DNA from: JAFGIG01 sp964397545
Lineage (GTDB): Bacteria; SDB-A
DNA length: 58,145 bases
Assembly (NCBI GenBank): GCA_964397545.1
Contig: CAYNIW010000016.1
Coordinates: 1-58,145 of the forward strand
Reading direction: 5' to 3'
This document shows, in pieces, positions 42,519 through 50,710 of this stretch; within the stretch, counting starts at the first letter, position 1; the number at the start of each line of letters is the position of its first letter. A program made the position numbers and the translations under genes. The notes under the pieces were generated by a model that was not told the DNA's origin, ran no database searches, and was given only the letters and a program-made list of their open reading frames with translations.

Positions 42519-44612
42519 TTGAAAAAAAAATACTTTATTCTGGGAGTCCACTGTCATCAGCCCGTCGGTAATTTCGGATTTGTGTTTAGAGATAATTTTA
42601 ATATGGCATATAAGCCTTTTGTTGAAAAACTTGAAAACTATGAAAAAATCAAAATCGCTCTTCATATCTCCGGGCCGCTTCTCGAATGGATTGCAGACAA
42701 CGAACCGGGATTTATGGACACCCTTGCGCATCTCTGCGGTGAAGGCAGAATAGAGTTTATATCGGGTGGTTTTTATGAACCTATTTTACCCGCGATTCCA
42801 ACATGGGACGCGATAGATCAGGTCAGATACATGAATTCCTGGATATTCGACAGGTTCGGCTTCAAACCGAAAGGTGCTTGGCTCGCCGAGCGCGCGTGGG
42901 AACCTCACGTCCCTTCTGTTTTAAGCGGCGCCCAAATCGAATACTCTTTTCTCGACGATTTCCATTTTTTTGGAGCGGGTGTCGCGCCTGCGTTTCTTAA
43001 AAGCTATCACATAACAGAAGACCAGAATAAAACAGTCAAAATATTTCCGATTTCAAAAAAGCTGAGATACGCTGTCCCTTTTCATTCCGTTGAAGAAGCC
43101 CTGAGTATCATAAAGGAGCCTTTTTCAGATCTCGATGAAGATTCAGTTTCGGTTCTGTTCGACGACGGTGAAAAATTCGGAACATGGCCTGGAACATACG
43201 ATCATGTTTACAAGAACGGATGGATTGATAGTTTTTTTTCAGCTATTTCTGATGACGCTGAAATAGATATGATCCTTCCTTCCGAAGCTTTGACAAAACT
43301 CTCATCCGCGGGGACAACTTATTTTCCGTCATCTTCGTATTTCGAGCTGACTCAATGGTGTCTTCCCACGGAAACGAGAATTAAAGCTGAATATCTCACT
43401 GAGGAGCTGAAAAACAGCGGCTCAATGGAAAAATACGAAGGCATGTTCAGAGGCGGTTTTTGGAGAAATTATCTGTCTAAATACCCCGAATCAAATCATC
43501 TCAACAAAAGAGTCGCGTCGTTTTCAAAAACAGTTTTTTCCGAAGGCGGCGGTCTCGAAGAGGCGAGAATAGACATTTTCAAAGCCCAGTGCAACTGCGG
43601 GTATTGGCACGGCATTTTCGGCGGTATTTACCTTCCTCACCTCAGGGAGAGTCTGTATAAAAACCTTCTTTCCGCCGAGAATAAATTCTATCGCGAAAAA
43701 AATAAAGAAGAAGAATGGTCTTCAGCGGATATGGAAGATATAAACTCGGATGGAAAGGAGGAGATCATATACAGGGACTCTAAGACGACTGCTGTTATAG
43801 TCCCTTCAAAAGGAGGCATGATCACTGAATTGAGCGACAGGGAAACGCTTTTTAATTTCGCCAATCTTCTCTCCCGCAGGGAAGAAGCTTATCACAGATT
43901 CCTGAAAGAGCCCAATAATACAGGCGAAAACGGCATTTCGACCATTCACGATAGATATGTTTTGAAAGATGAAGACGCCGCTGAGTTTTTGTATTTTGAC
44001 ACGGATCTTCAAGGTATTTTTTTCGAGACAGTATCATACGAAAAAGACACAGAAGACATCTTCAGAAATGGTATTGTTTTCGACAGCAGAAAAGTCAACA
44101 GAAACTGCTTTGTTCGGAAAGAAGAAAAAAAATGGATTTTTGATTTTAACGCAGATAATCACAGTCTTTTCAGATTAAAAAACACAAAAACTATAGAATC
44201 ATGCCGGAGTATATTCGGTTCAAGCTATGAGTTGGAAAACAACAATGAAACATGCCTTTATTTCAGATGTTTTGTATGTCTTTCTGTGCCGGAAGCATTC
44301 AGCGAAAAAAGGTATTTTACCGTTCCCGGAGAAGAAGAGCCGGTTTTTCCGGGCATGAAAAAAGAATTCAAAGGCGATACGATTGTTTACACGGATAGAG
44401 TCGTCGGCGCGGAAGTTCATATTTCGTTTTCTCCTGCGGTAGATTGGCTTTTGACGCCTTCGTATTCTGTAAATCTGAGCGAGGGCGGTTTTGAAAAAAA
44501 CATCCAGTCCGTTGTAATATCTGCAGGACGATGGTTTTGCCGGGATAGAAATGAAAAAATAAAAAGTGAGTTAAAAATTATAAACGGGGGTGGAAAATGG
44601 AAATGGATATAA
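42519..44612 (+). CDS. Glycoside hydrolase family 57 enzyme (amylase / 4-alpha-glucanotransferase type)
   Basis: A 697-residue GH57 protein. The N-terminal domain has FILGVHCHQPVGNF, the nucleophile Glu in GAWLAERAWEPH and the catalytic Asp in SVLFDDGEKFGTWPG. The C-terminal 280 residues match the DUF1925/DUF1926-type beta domains of 4-alpha-glucanotransferases (MITELSDRE region). It acts on alpha-1,4-glucans in the cytoplasm (no signal peptide). Its TTG start lacks a strong ribosome site and may be coupled to the preceding gene. Confidence 0.9.
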   Translation: MKKKYFILGVHCHQPVGNFGFVFRDNFNMAYKPFVEKLENYEKIKIALHISGPLLEWIADNEPGFMDTLAHLCGEGRIEFISGGFYEPILPAIPTWDAIDQVRYMNSWIFDRFGFKPKGAWLAERAWEPHVPSVLSGAQIEYSFLDDFHFFGAGVAPAFLKSYHITEDQNKTVKIFPISKKLRYAVPFHSVEEALSIIKEPFSDLDEDSVSVLFDDGEKFGTWPGTYDHVYKNGWIDSFFSAISDDAEIDMILPSEALTKLSSAGTTYFPSSSYFELTQWCLPTETRIKAEYLTEELKNSGSMEKYEGMFRGGFWRNYLSKYPESNHLNKRVASFSKTVFSEGGGLEEARIDIFKAQCNCGYWHGIFGGIYLPHLRESLYKNLLSAENKFYREKNKEEEWSSADMEDINSDGKEEIIYRDSKTTAVIVPSKGGMITELSDRETLFNFANLLSRREEAYHRFLKEPNNTGENGISTIHDRYVLKDEDAAEFLYFDTDLQGIFFETVSYEKDTEDIFRNGIVFDSRKVNRNCFVRKEEKKWIFDFNADNHSLFRLKNTKTIESCRSIFGSSYELENNNETCLYFRCFVCLSVPEAFSEKRYFTVPGEEEPVFPGMKKEFKGDTIVYTDRVVGAEVHISFSPAVDWLLTPSYSVNLSEGGFEKNIQSVVISAGRWFCRDRNEKIKSELKIINGGGKWKWI

Positions 44613-45358
44613 GTTCAGTCTTCAACGCACTCAAATACGGATCGGACAAAGAAAAAAAAGCGATTTACATCAAGCTCGGAACGGACGAAAAACTTCTCGG
44701 AGAATTTCTCTCTAACGCCAAAAGCGGAGATTATCTCGACAGAATTATTATTGCTAAAGCGGCGGCATACGTTCAGTCAAAGAAAATGCTCGGAACAGTG
44801 ATGGGGCTCTTGAACGACGAAAACAAATATGTCAGGCAAGCAGCCTGTGACGCACTCGGTGAAATGGAGTATAAAGAAGCCGTTCCTTATCTGACAAAGG
44901 AGATGTATTCAGACGAGTCGTTTATTGTCTGGACCCGCGCCGCGGTTGCGCTATACAAGCTCGGAGAAGACAAAGGCGTGAAAATGCTGATAGAGAATTA
45001 TAATTTTGCAGAACCGCTGAAAACCGAACCTGCCGTAGCTGAAGCTTTGAATGAACTTAAAATTGACCCTCGCTCCTACAAGGGCAAAAAGAAAAAATGT
45101 TTCGTAATAACAGCATGCGAAGGGGAAGATTCAGATGCCGTAATTCTGCTTTCCGAATGGAGAGACGATCATCTCGCAAAAACTTTATATGGGAGAGTGC
45201 TAATATTCATATACAACATTGTGGGTCCTATAGCCGCCAAAACCATTGATAAATCAAGTGTTCTCAGAAGTGTGGCGAGAAAAACACTTATCAGGCCTTT
45301 AATTTATGTAGTATCGAAACATTCAATCAGAAACGACAGGCATCTCGTGGCATCTTAA
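44597..45358 (+). CDS. HEAT-repeat protein with CFI-box-like C-terminal domain
   Basis: A 253-residue protein. Residues 1-155 are four to five HEAT/PBS-lyase-like repeats (MGLLNDENKYVRQAACDALGEM is the clearest). From Cys168 the sequence CFVITACEG, a short loop, then LSEWRDDHLAKTLYGRVLI and a P-I-A-containing hydrophobic end match the CFI-box C-terminal domain. That domain is seen on assorted bacterial proteins and usually reads CFIATAAYG. Its role is unknown. The start overlaps the GH57 end by 16 bases; GGGGGTGG precedes it. Protein-protein interaction is the only safe functional statement. Confidence 0.72.
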   Translation: MEMDISSVFNALKYGSDKEKKAIYIKLGTDEKLLGEFLSNAKSGDYLDRIIIAKAAAYVQSKKMLGTVMGLLNDENKYVRQAACDALGEMEYKEAVPYLTKEMYSDESFIVWTRAAVALYKLGEDKGVKMLIENYNFAEPLKTEPAVAEALNELKIDPRSYKGKKKKCFVITACEGEDSDAVILLSEWRDDHLAKTLYGRVLIFIYNIVGPIAAKTIDKSSVLRSVARKTLIRPLIYVVSKHSIRNDRHLVAS

Positions 45359-45424
45359 AATATACATTTGTTATATATGTATTTCTAACAACCATCGTTT
45401 GTATCCCTTTATGAATATTTATTA

Positions 45425-45453
45425 TTGACATTTTTTTCAAAAAAGTATATAAG
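45425..45453 (+). promoter_or_regulatory. Promoter of the histone-like gene
   Basis: Consensus TTGACA (45425-45430), 17 bases, then TATAAG (45448-45453). A 24-base leader follows, with GGAGG six bases before the ATG at 45484. Both elements and the ribosome site are strong, suggesting high expression. Confidence 0.68.
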
Positions 45454-45483
45454 ATATTATGTTAACATCAAATGGAGGCAAAG

Positions 45484-45645
45484 ATGGCTGTAAAAAAAGC
45501 TACGACAGTGAAGAAGACTGCTAAACCCGCAGCGAAGAAAACCGCGACGAAGAAACCTTGCAAGACCGCGACGAAGAAGACTGCGGTCAAAAAGACTGCG
45601 GTGAAAAAGACGGCAGCGAAGAAAACCCCTGCCAAAAAGAAATAG
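45484..45645 (+). CDS. Lys/Ala-rich histone H1-like mini-protein
   Basis: A 53-residue protein made almost wholly of Lys, Ala and Thr: MAVKKATTVKKTAKPAAKK, then repeated KKTA units, ending TPAKKK. It resembles the C-terminal tail of histone H1 and the Hc1/AlgP-type bacterial PAKKA proteins, which bind and compact DNA. There is one Cys and no aromatic or acidic residue. A consensus promoter and a near-perfect ribosome site support real, strong expression. Function in DNA compaction is inferred from composition. Confidence 0.8.
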   Translation: MAVKKATTVKKTAKPAAKKTATKKPCKTATKKTAVKKTAVKKTAAKKTPAKKK

Positions 45646-45718
45646 TCGGTTTTTATAAACCGATGATCTTTATGGCAACAAGCGGTTTGAATATTTTTCT
45701 TTAAGGTAAAAAACCGCT
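45646..45718 (+). repeat. Two related inverted repeats behind the histone-like gene
   Basis: TCGGTTT/AAACCGA (45646-45652 and 45657-45663) forms a tight seven-base hairpin directly behind the stop. AGCGGTTT/AAACCGCT (45681-45688 and 45711-45718) forms an eight-base stem with a longer loop. The arms share the core CGGTTT. Neither is followed by a clear T-run, so RNA stability or regulation is as likely as termination. Confidence 0.5.
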
Positions 45719-45752
45719 AAGCATTTTTCGATGATCGCTGTTATGTTCACAA

Positions 45753-45785
45753 GAGGTTCTCCGAGAGGAGAACCTCAACTTTTTG
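45753..45785 (+). terminator. Rho-independent terminator
   Basis: GAGGTTCTCC (45753-45762), loop GAGA, GGAGAACCTC (45767-45776), a perfect ten-base stem, followed by AACTTTTTG. This is the likely end of the histone-like transcript. A further small hairpin, CACTT/AAGTG (45792-45807), follows. Confidence 0.72.
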
Positions 45786-45832
45786 TAAAAGCACTTATGC
45801 AAAAGTGAAAACTGAATACACGGAGAGCGAGA

Positions 45833-46051
45833 ATGTTTTTTGGTCTTGAACCGAAAGATAATAATACCGGCGATTCCGAAGATTATTCAACACATGATTT
45901 CGTTGACGGAGATGATTTCGAAATCAGCGGTAAAAATAAACATAAGGTTAAAATCGGAAAGAATTCGGATGAATATGATTCTGAAATTAATTGGAGAAAA
46001 AAGAGCGGGTACAAAAAAAGAAAGAAAAAAAATTTCCGGAAAAAATTCTAA
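45833..46051 (+). CDS. Small acidic-basic protein of unknown function
   Basis: A 72-residue protein, acidic in its first half (many Asp/Glu) and very basic at the C-terminus (KKRKKKNFRKKF). No family is recognised; charge separation suggests nucleic-acid binding. The ATG follows GGAGAGCGAGA. An overlapping frame from 45840 is also open but has no ribosome site and an unlikely composition. It may be expressed with, or independently of, the histone-like gene. Confidence 0.45.
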   Translation: MFFGLEPKDNNTGDSEDYSTHDFVDGDDFEISGKNKHKVKIGKNSDEYDSEINWRKKSGYKKRKKKNFRKKF

Positions 46052-46124
46052 CATTTTCTTTGTGTTATACTAATTCTTGACATAAAATTTACACTCTTCT
46101 CGGCAGAAATTATTAAGGGAAATT

Positions 46125-46835
46125 ATGAAAATATTTATAACTGTTTTAGGAATTATTTTTTTATTTGCGCTTCCTGTGCGGTCCCAGCTCAATATGATAG
46201 ATAAAATAAAAAAAAGCAGTTATGTTTATCTTTTTGGAGGCGTGAATCAGGCTTGCATGAACGAATTAAACGATGCTTTGTCAAAACACGGTTTCCCCAG
46301 ATTCGAGAATTATTTTTACTCTTACGGTATCGGATACCATTATAAAATTAATGACGCTTTCATTCTGAGGCTTGCGGGCAGAAAATACTTTCCGCGGAAA
46401 ATCAAAAGAGGCGAATATATGCTGTCCATGGAATCAGAATGGATTTACGCGGAAGCTCAGACCGGATGGGTTTTTTTCAAAAGGCCCAGAACCGAGTCCT
46501 ATGTAATGTTAGGAGGAGGATTAAATATTTTCAGTTTAAAAATATTTGAATCTCAAACGACAAGTTTCGATTCTCTTCTTATGTTCCCGAAAAAAGGCAT
46601 AGAATTGTCCGGAAAAACAATTAACCTGTCGTTTTCCGCCGGTGTAGAATATTTTCTCGGTCCTGTCAGTTCATTGTCGGAAAAATCCGGTGTAATATTG
46701 GGATTGAATACAGGTTACAGATATACTCCATACGGTTTTTCCTGGGAAACGCCTTCATATAGCGTCTCAGGAGGTCCTTTGATTGATTTAAGCGGAGTTT
46801 TTATTGAATTAACTGCGGGCTGGGGAGAATTTTAA
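46125..46835 (+). CDS. Exported beta-barrel-like outer-membrane protein, unknown
   Basis: A 236-residue protein with a signal peptide (IFITVLGIIFLFALPVRS) and a body of alternating polar/aromatic strands: YVYLFGGVNQ, YSYGIGYHYKI, YVMLGGGLNIFS, LSFSAGVEYFLG, GLNTGYRYTP, VFIELTAGWGEF. The C-terminal Phe is typical of outer-membrane barrels. Size fits an eight-stranded OmpA/OmpW-like barrel. No closer family is recognised. AAGGG lies before the ATG; TTGACA (46077-46082) is a possible -35 without a convincing -10. Confidence 0.65.
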   Translation: MKIFITVLGIIFLFALPVRSQLNMIDKIKKSSYVYLFGGVNQACMNELNDALSKHGFPRFENYFYSYGIGYHYKINDAFILRLAGRKYFPRKIKRGEYMLSMESEWIYAEAQTGWVFFKRPRTESYVMLGGGLNIFSLKIFESQTTSFDSLLMFPKKGIELSGKTINLSFSAGVEYFLGPVSSLSEKSGVILGLNTGYRYTPYGFSWETPSYSVSGGPLIDLSGVFIELTAGWGEF

Positions 46836-46849
46836 CAGCGGAGGCGAAA

Positions 46850-48076
46850 GTGTCTGAAAAACAAAAATGCGTAATTCACGCGAATATTCTTTTTGACGGA
46901 GTTTCAAAAAAAGAAGACGTAAAAGTTGTTATAGAAAACGGTAAAATCACTGATGTATCCAAGAGTTCCTCTAAAGCCGATTTCGAAGGAGTTGTCACTC
47001 CGGCTTTCATTGACGCTCACTCGCACATAGGCATGGCGAGAGAAGGCGAGCCCGGCGACGAAGAAGAGACCAACGACGTCTCTTGTCAATTCCTCCCTCT
47101 CAACGACCCTTTTAACAGCATATATTTTGACGACAGGGCTTTTTCCGACGCTGTGGATTTCGGCGTCCTTTACAGCTGTATTGTCCCCGGAAGCGGCAAC
47201 CTTATTGGCGGTAAAGCCGTTGTCGTCAGGAATTTCGCCCCTAACAGGAAAAACGCTTTGTTAAAGAATTACGGATACAAAATGGCTCTCGGATTCAACC
47301 CTCGTTCGACCGGACAATGGAAAGGCGAAAGGCCCAACACCCGTATGGGAATCTATGCGATGCTCGAAAACAGATTCGACGAAGTTCTCATAAAAAAGGA
47401 AAAAGCCAGACTGTCATCACAAAAAGAAAAAAGCGCTCTCATAAGATCTGCTGCGGAGAAAAAAATTCCCCAGAAAGAACTCGACGAGGAAATTTTGAAC
47501 ATAGAGAAAAGCTCTGAATTCGAATTGACTCCTTCGGACAAGGAAATACTGAAAATCCTCGACGGGGAAAAAACTGCCAAAGTGCACGTTCACAAAGAAG
47601 ATGATGCTTTGTATCTCATAGACTTGGTCAGAAAATACAAAATTAAAGTAACTGCCGATCACCTCGGAGACGTCTTCCACAGGGAAATATTCGACGAACT
47701 GGCCGAAAACGGAATCCCTATCGTCTACGGACCGCTGAATTCATTTTCATACAAAGTGGAGCTGAAGCATTCATATTACCAGAATGTTAAACTTCTTATG
47801 GAGTCAAAGGCATTTTACGGATTGATGACGGACCACCCGGTGATAATGACTAATTCTCTGAGGGACAGTCTGAAATATTTTTTGATTTACGGTATGCCGG
47901 AAGAAGAAGCAATCGGAATTATCACAAAGAACAACGCTGAAATCCTCGGTTTGGATGAATCTCTCGGAACAGTTGAAACCGGAAAGACAGCAAGTCTTGT
48001 AGTATGGGATAAAAATCCTCTTTCTCTTTCGGCTTTTCCGAAAGCGGTTTTCGCCGAAGGCGAGAGAATAAGATAA
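46850..48076 (+). CDS. Amidohydrolase (imidazolonepropionase-like)
   Basis: A 408-residue metal-dependent hydrolase of the amidohydrolase superfamily. The metal site HSHIG follows PAFIDA near residue 55; later ligands are in KVHVHKEDD, VTADHLGD and LMTDHPVI; the C-terminal composite strand domain ends TGKTASLVVWDKNPL. The N-terminus (VIHANILFDG) is the usual beta-domain start. A charged insert lies near residues 170-235. Substrate is unknown. GTG 46850 has GGAGG upstream. Confidence 0.88.
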   Translation: MSEKQKCVIHANILFDGVSKKEDVKVVIENGKITDVSKSSSKADFEGVVTPAFIDAHSHIGMAREGEPGDEEETNDVSCQFLPLNDPFNSIYFDDRAFSDAVDFGVLYSCIVPGSGNLIGGKAVVVRNFAPNRKNALLKNYGYKMALGFNPRSTGQWKGERPNTRMGIYAMLENRFDEVLIKKEKARLSSQKEKSALIRSAAEKKIPQKELDEEILNIEKSSEFELTPSDKEILKILDGEKTAKVHVHKEDDALYLIDLVRKYKIKVTADHLGDVFHREIFDELAENGIPIVYGPLNSFSYKVELKHSYYQNVKLLMESKAFYGLMTDHPVIMTNSLRDSLKYFLIYGMPEEEAIGIITKNNAEILGLDESLGTVETGKTASLVVWDKNPLSLSAFPKAVFAEGERIR

Positions 48077-48086
48077 AGAGCATTAG

Positions 48087-48866
48087 GTGAAATCCGTATT
48101 TACTCTTGTATTCTTTTTCTACGGGGTTTCAATCGCCTCTGCACCTGATGAGTATGTCTTTTCGAGGTTGAAAACCGTCATCTATGCTCTTAAGATTCAC
48201 TCCGAAAGAGGGGAAATGCCGACCCAAGGCTTTCTTTATTATCTCGACCCGGCAGAATACATTCCTCCGGAAGAACAGTCTCCCCGACTCGGATCGAGAA
48301 GAGGAGACGACAGCGGAATATCCGTTCAGAGGCTGATTTACAAAGTCTCCTACAGGATAGACGCGGAAGAAACTTATTTCAGTATTGAATCATTTTACCC
48401 GGCGAGAACCGGACGTCTCGGGTTCGGTTTCCGGAAAAGATCGGGCAGAACTCCAACCGGTTTTTATTTTCTCGGAGATTATTATCTCGCTCCGGTGAAA
48501 TATCAAAATCTCAGTTCTTCTCACCCAGGCGAGATAACGACGGGAAAAATCAATATAGTCAACGTAATGAGGAACGGCCGTTCGATTTACGAGGAAACAA
48601 GGGGTCAAAACAACCCTCTTCTCAGAGGAGTTATCGTCCACGGTTTCGGATTATCCCAGGAAGAGGAAAACGAGAATGACGAAGGGTCAAGAGGCTGTGT
48701 CCATGTTACTGCTGACGGTGTAATTGACATGATTTCGACTTTGAGGCATAACAGAGGAAAAGTTTTGATATTTATATCAGGCGCTTCGGCTGATTTCAGC
48801 GACCTGCCGGCTTATGAAAGAACTTTGTTTGAAAGTCTGAGCATATGCGAACCTGGAAATTTGTAA
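48087..48866 (+). CDS. Exported L,D-transpeptidase-like (YkuD) protein
   Basis: A 259-residue protein with an N-terminal signal (SVFTLVFFFYGVSIASA) and a YkuD-type catalytic domain. The TPTGFYFLGD strand, the His of VIVHGFG and the catalytic Cys of SRGCVHVT are in the right order, about 40 residues apart. Such enzymes form 3-3 peptidoglycan cross-links or anchor lipoproteins. The GTG start at 48087 has only a weak ribosome site. It lies in a tight row with the CapA-like and VTT genes. Confidence 0.8.
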   Translation: MKSVFTLVFFFYGVSIASAPDEYVFSRLKTVIYALKIHSERGEMPTQGFLYYLDPAEYIPPEEQSPRLGSRRGDDSGISVQRLIYKVSYRIDAEETYFSIESFYPARTGRLGFGFRKRSGRTPTGFYFLGDYYLAPVKYQNLSSSHPGEITTGKINIVNVMRNGRSIYEETRGQNNPLLRGVIVHGFGLSQEEENENDEGSRGCVHVTADGVIDMISTLRHNRGKVLIFISGASADFSDLPAYERTLFESLSICEPGNL

Positions 48867-48876
48867 GGGAGTCCCG

Positions 48877-50049
48877 ATGAATTTGACCTTGCTTTTAATT
48901 ATATTTTCTTCACAAAGAATATTTTTCGACCCGGTTCTAATAACCGAAAATTATATCTTCGACAGATTGGGCTTCAGACCGCTCAACGCTGAAGTTCTTG
49001 CCGAACAGGAGGACAGGTCTGTCCTGATAACTTTATCCGGGGACATAAATATGTCTTCATCCAAAACTTTTGTCGATTCATCGGGGGCGGTTTCCAGCAG
49101 AGGAGTCCTTCCTTTCGGGTTATTCAGTGAATATTTAACAGACCGGATTGACGGAGACATCAACTACTGTAATCTCGAGACTGCTGTTCTCAACGATAAT
49201 TCCCTTAGGCATGCGGATAAAAGCTTTTGCTTCAGAATGCACACAAAGGCTTTCGAACACCTTCTCGACCTTGGTTTCAATCTTTTCGGTCTTGCCAACA
49301 ACCACATGGAGGATTACGGGCCGAGGGGTGTCGTCCAGACACTTGAAAATATTTCAGGACTGACTGCTGAAAAAAAATATTATTTTGCAGGAGCTGGGAG
49401 AAATTACGAAGAAGCAGTCAGCCCTGCGGTTTTTGAAGTTAAGGGCCACATATTCGCTTTTTCGAGCATCGGTATTTCGGGACTGCCGGCTTCGGCAAAC
49501 GGTCCCGGAGTCGCCTTGACTTCTTTCTGCGACGATGTTTTGAAAAAACTGTCGTCCACACAGGCAGATTACAGGATTCTCGCGGTTCACGCGGGACAGG
49601 AGAGAAACGAATTCGTCACTCATCTTCAGACTTCGATTTTCAGGAAAGCCCTTGACGAATACGGGATAGACCTCGTGGTGGGGACTCATCCACACATAGT
49701 TCAGGGATTTGAATACAGCGAAGGAAAATTGGGCTTTTACAGCCTCGGCAATTTCCTCATGCTCGGGGCGAGAGACATGTCAACAGTTGAGAATTCTCTT
49801 TACAGAAAGGATTTCGGCCTGTTTGTCAAAATCTATCTTTCAGATTCGCTCAAACTCGATTCGGTGACGGCTCATCCCGTCTTCGATATGCATTACAGAC
49901 CTTTATTCATAGAAGATTCCCTTTCTGTCAGCAGAAGAATCGAATGGATCAACAAAATAAGCTCGGCTCCTTACATGAATCCCGGAGGAGTAAAAGCGTT
50001 TTTTGACTGTGACGGAAGCAGAGGCATCTTTATTCCCGAGAAAAACTGA
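48877..50049 (+). CDS. CapA-like (PGA_cap) metallophosphatase family protein
   Basis: A 390-residue protein of the CapA family, a metallophosphoesterase fold linked to poly-gamma-glutamate capsule synthesis. Signatures: LITLSGDINM, YCNLETAV, GLANNHMEDYGP, LAVHAGQERNEF, DLVVGTHPHIVQG and FYSLGNFLM. It starts with a hydrophobic segment that may be an uncleaved signal. No CapB/CapC genes are near, so poly-glutamate synthesis is not supported. GGGAG precedes the ATG. Confidence 0.87.
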   Translation: MNLTLLLIIFSSQRIFFDPVLITENYIFDRLGFRPLNAEVLAEQEDRSVLITLSGDINMSSSKTFVDSSGAVSSRGVLPFGLFSEYLTDRIDGDINYCNLETAVLNDNSLRHADKSFCFRMHTKAFEHLLDLGFNLFGLANNHMEDYGPRGVVQTLENISGLTAEKKYYFAGAGRNYEEAVSPAVFEVKGHIFAFSSIGISGLPASANGPGVALTSFCDDVLKKLSSTQADYRILAVHAGQERNEFVTHLQTSIFRKALDEYGIDLVVGTHPHIVQGFEYSEGKLGFYSLGNFLMLGARDMSTVENSLYRKDFGLFVKIYLSDSLKLDSVTAHPVFDMHYRPLFIEDSLSVSRRIEWINKISSAPYMNPGGVKAFFDCDGSRGIFIPEKN

Positions 50050-50075
50050 ACTTTCATCCCTGGAAAAAGAGTGTT

Positions 50076-50630
50076 TTGAAAACTGAATTTCTGAAAAAAA
50101 TTTCAACTAAACAGAAAATATTTCAAGGTGCGACAATACTGATTGTCATAGCTCTGAGCGTTTTAATACTGATTTTCAGGGACAAAATAGAAAACTTAAA
50201 AGATTACGGATACGCCGGGCTCTTTCTCGTTTCAGCCCTGAGTTCTGCGAGTATTTTTCTGCCTGTTCCGGGTCTGTTTCTCGTAATAACTTTCGGAGCG
50301 GTTCTCAACCCGATTCTTGTCGGCGTAATCTCCGGAGTCGGCTCCGCCGCGGGAGAAGTGACCGGATATCTTCTGGGTTACGGAGGGAGAATAGCTGTCG
50401 AAGACGGCGAAAAATACGAAAAAATGTCGCGGTGGATGAGAAAATGGGGGGGGCTGACAATTTTGTTTCTCGCGTTTTTTCCTAATCCATTGTTTGACGC
50501 CGCCGGAATAGTCTCAGGCGTATTGAAATATCCTCTCTGGAAATTCCTTCTTTTCAGCACGGCAGGGCGAATACCAAAGCACATAATTTTCGCCTACGCC
50601 GGTTTTTACGGTTTTTATTATTTTCTGTAA
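50076..50630 (+). CDS. VTT-domain (DedA/SNARE-associated-like) membrane protein
   Basis: A 184-residue polytopic membrane protein matching the VTT domain: a first membrane helix, the re-entrant segment SASIFLPVPGLFLVITFGAVLNP, G-x-G-S-A-AGEVTGYLLGYGG, then FLAFFPNPLFDAAGIVSG and TAGRIPKHIIFAYAG. Members act in lipid transport or membrane homeostasis. TTG 50076 is the likely start, with the GGAAAAAGAG stretch upstream. The 80 bases after it are A+T-rich with no clear element. Confidence 0.85.
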   Translation: MKTEFLKKISTKQKIFQGATILIVIALSVLILIFRDKIENLKDYGYAGLFLVSALSSASIFLPVPGLFLVITFGAVLNPILVGVISGVGSAAGEVTGYLLGYGGRIAVEDGEKYEKMSRWMRKWGGLTILFLAFFPNPLFDAAGIVSGVLKYPLWKFLLFSTAGRIPKHIIFAYAGFYGFYYFL

Positions 50631-50710
50631 AATCATATTATTCCCGGGTTTCATAACATTATTTTTTGTGATATTCTTTTTTGTATATATTTAGACTGGA
50701 GCGCTGACGC

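Noticed and set aside
45840..46073. Alternative frame overlapping the small charged protein
   Set aside because: No ribosome site at its ATG and an Ile/Lys-rich composition typical of a shifted frame; the 45833 frame has GGAGAGCGAGA upstream.
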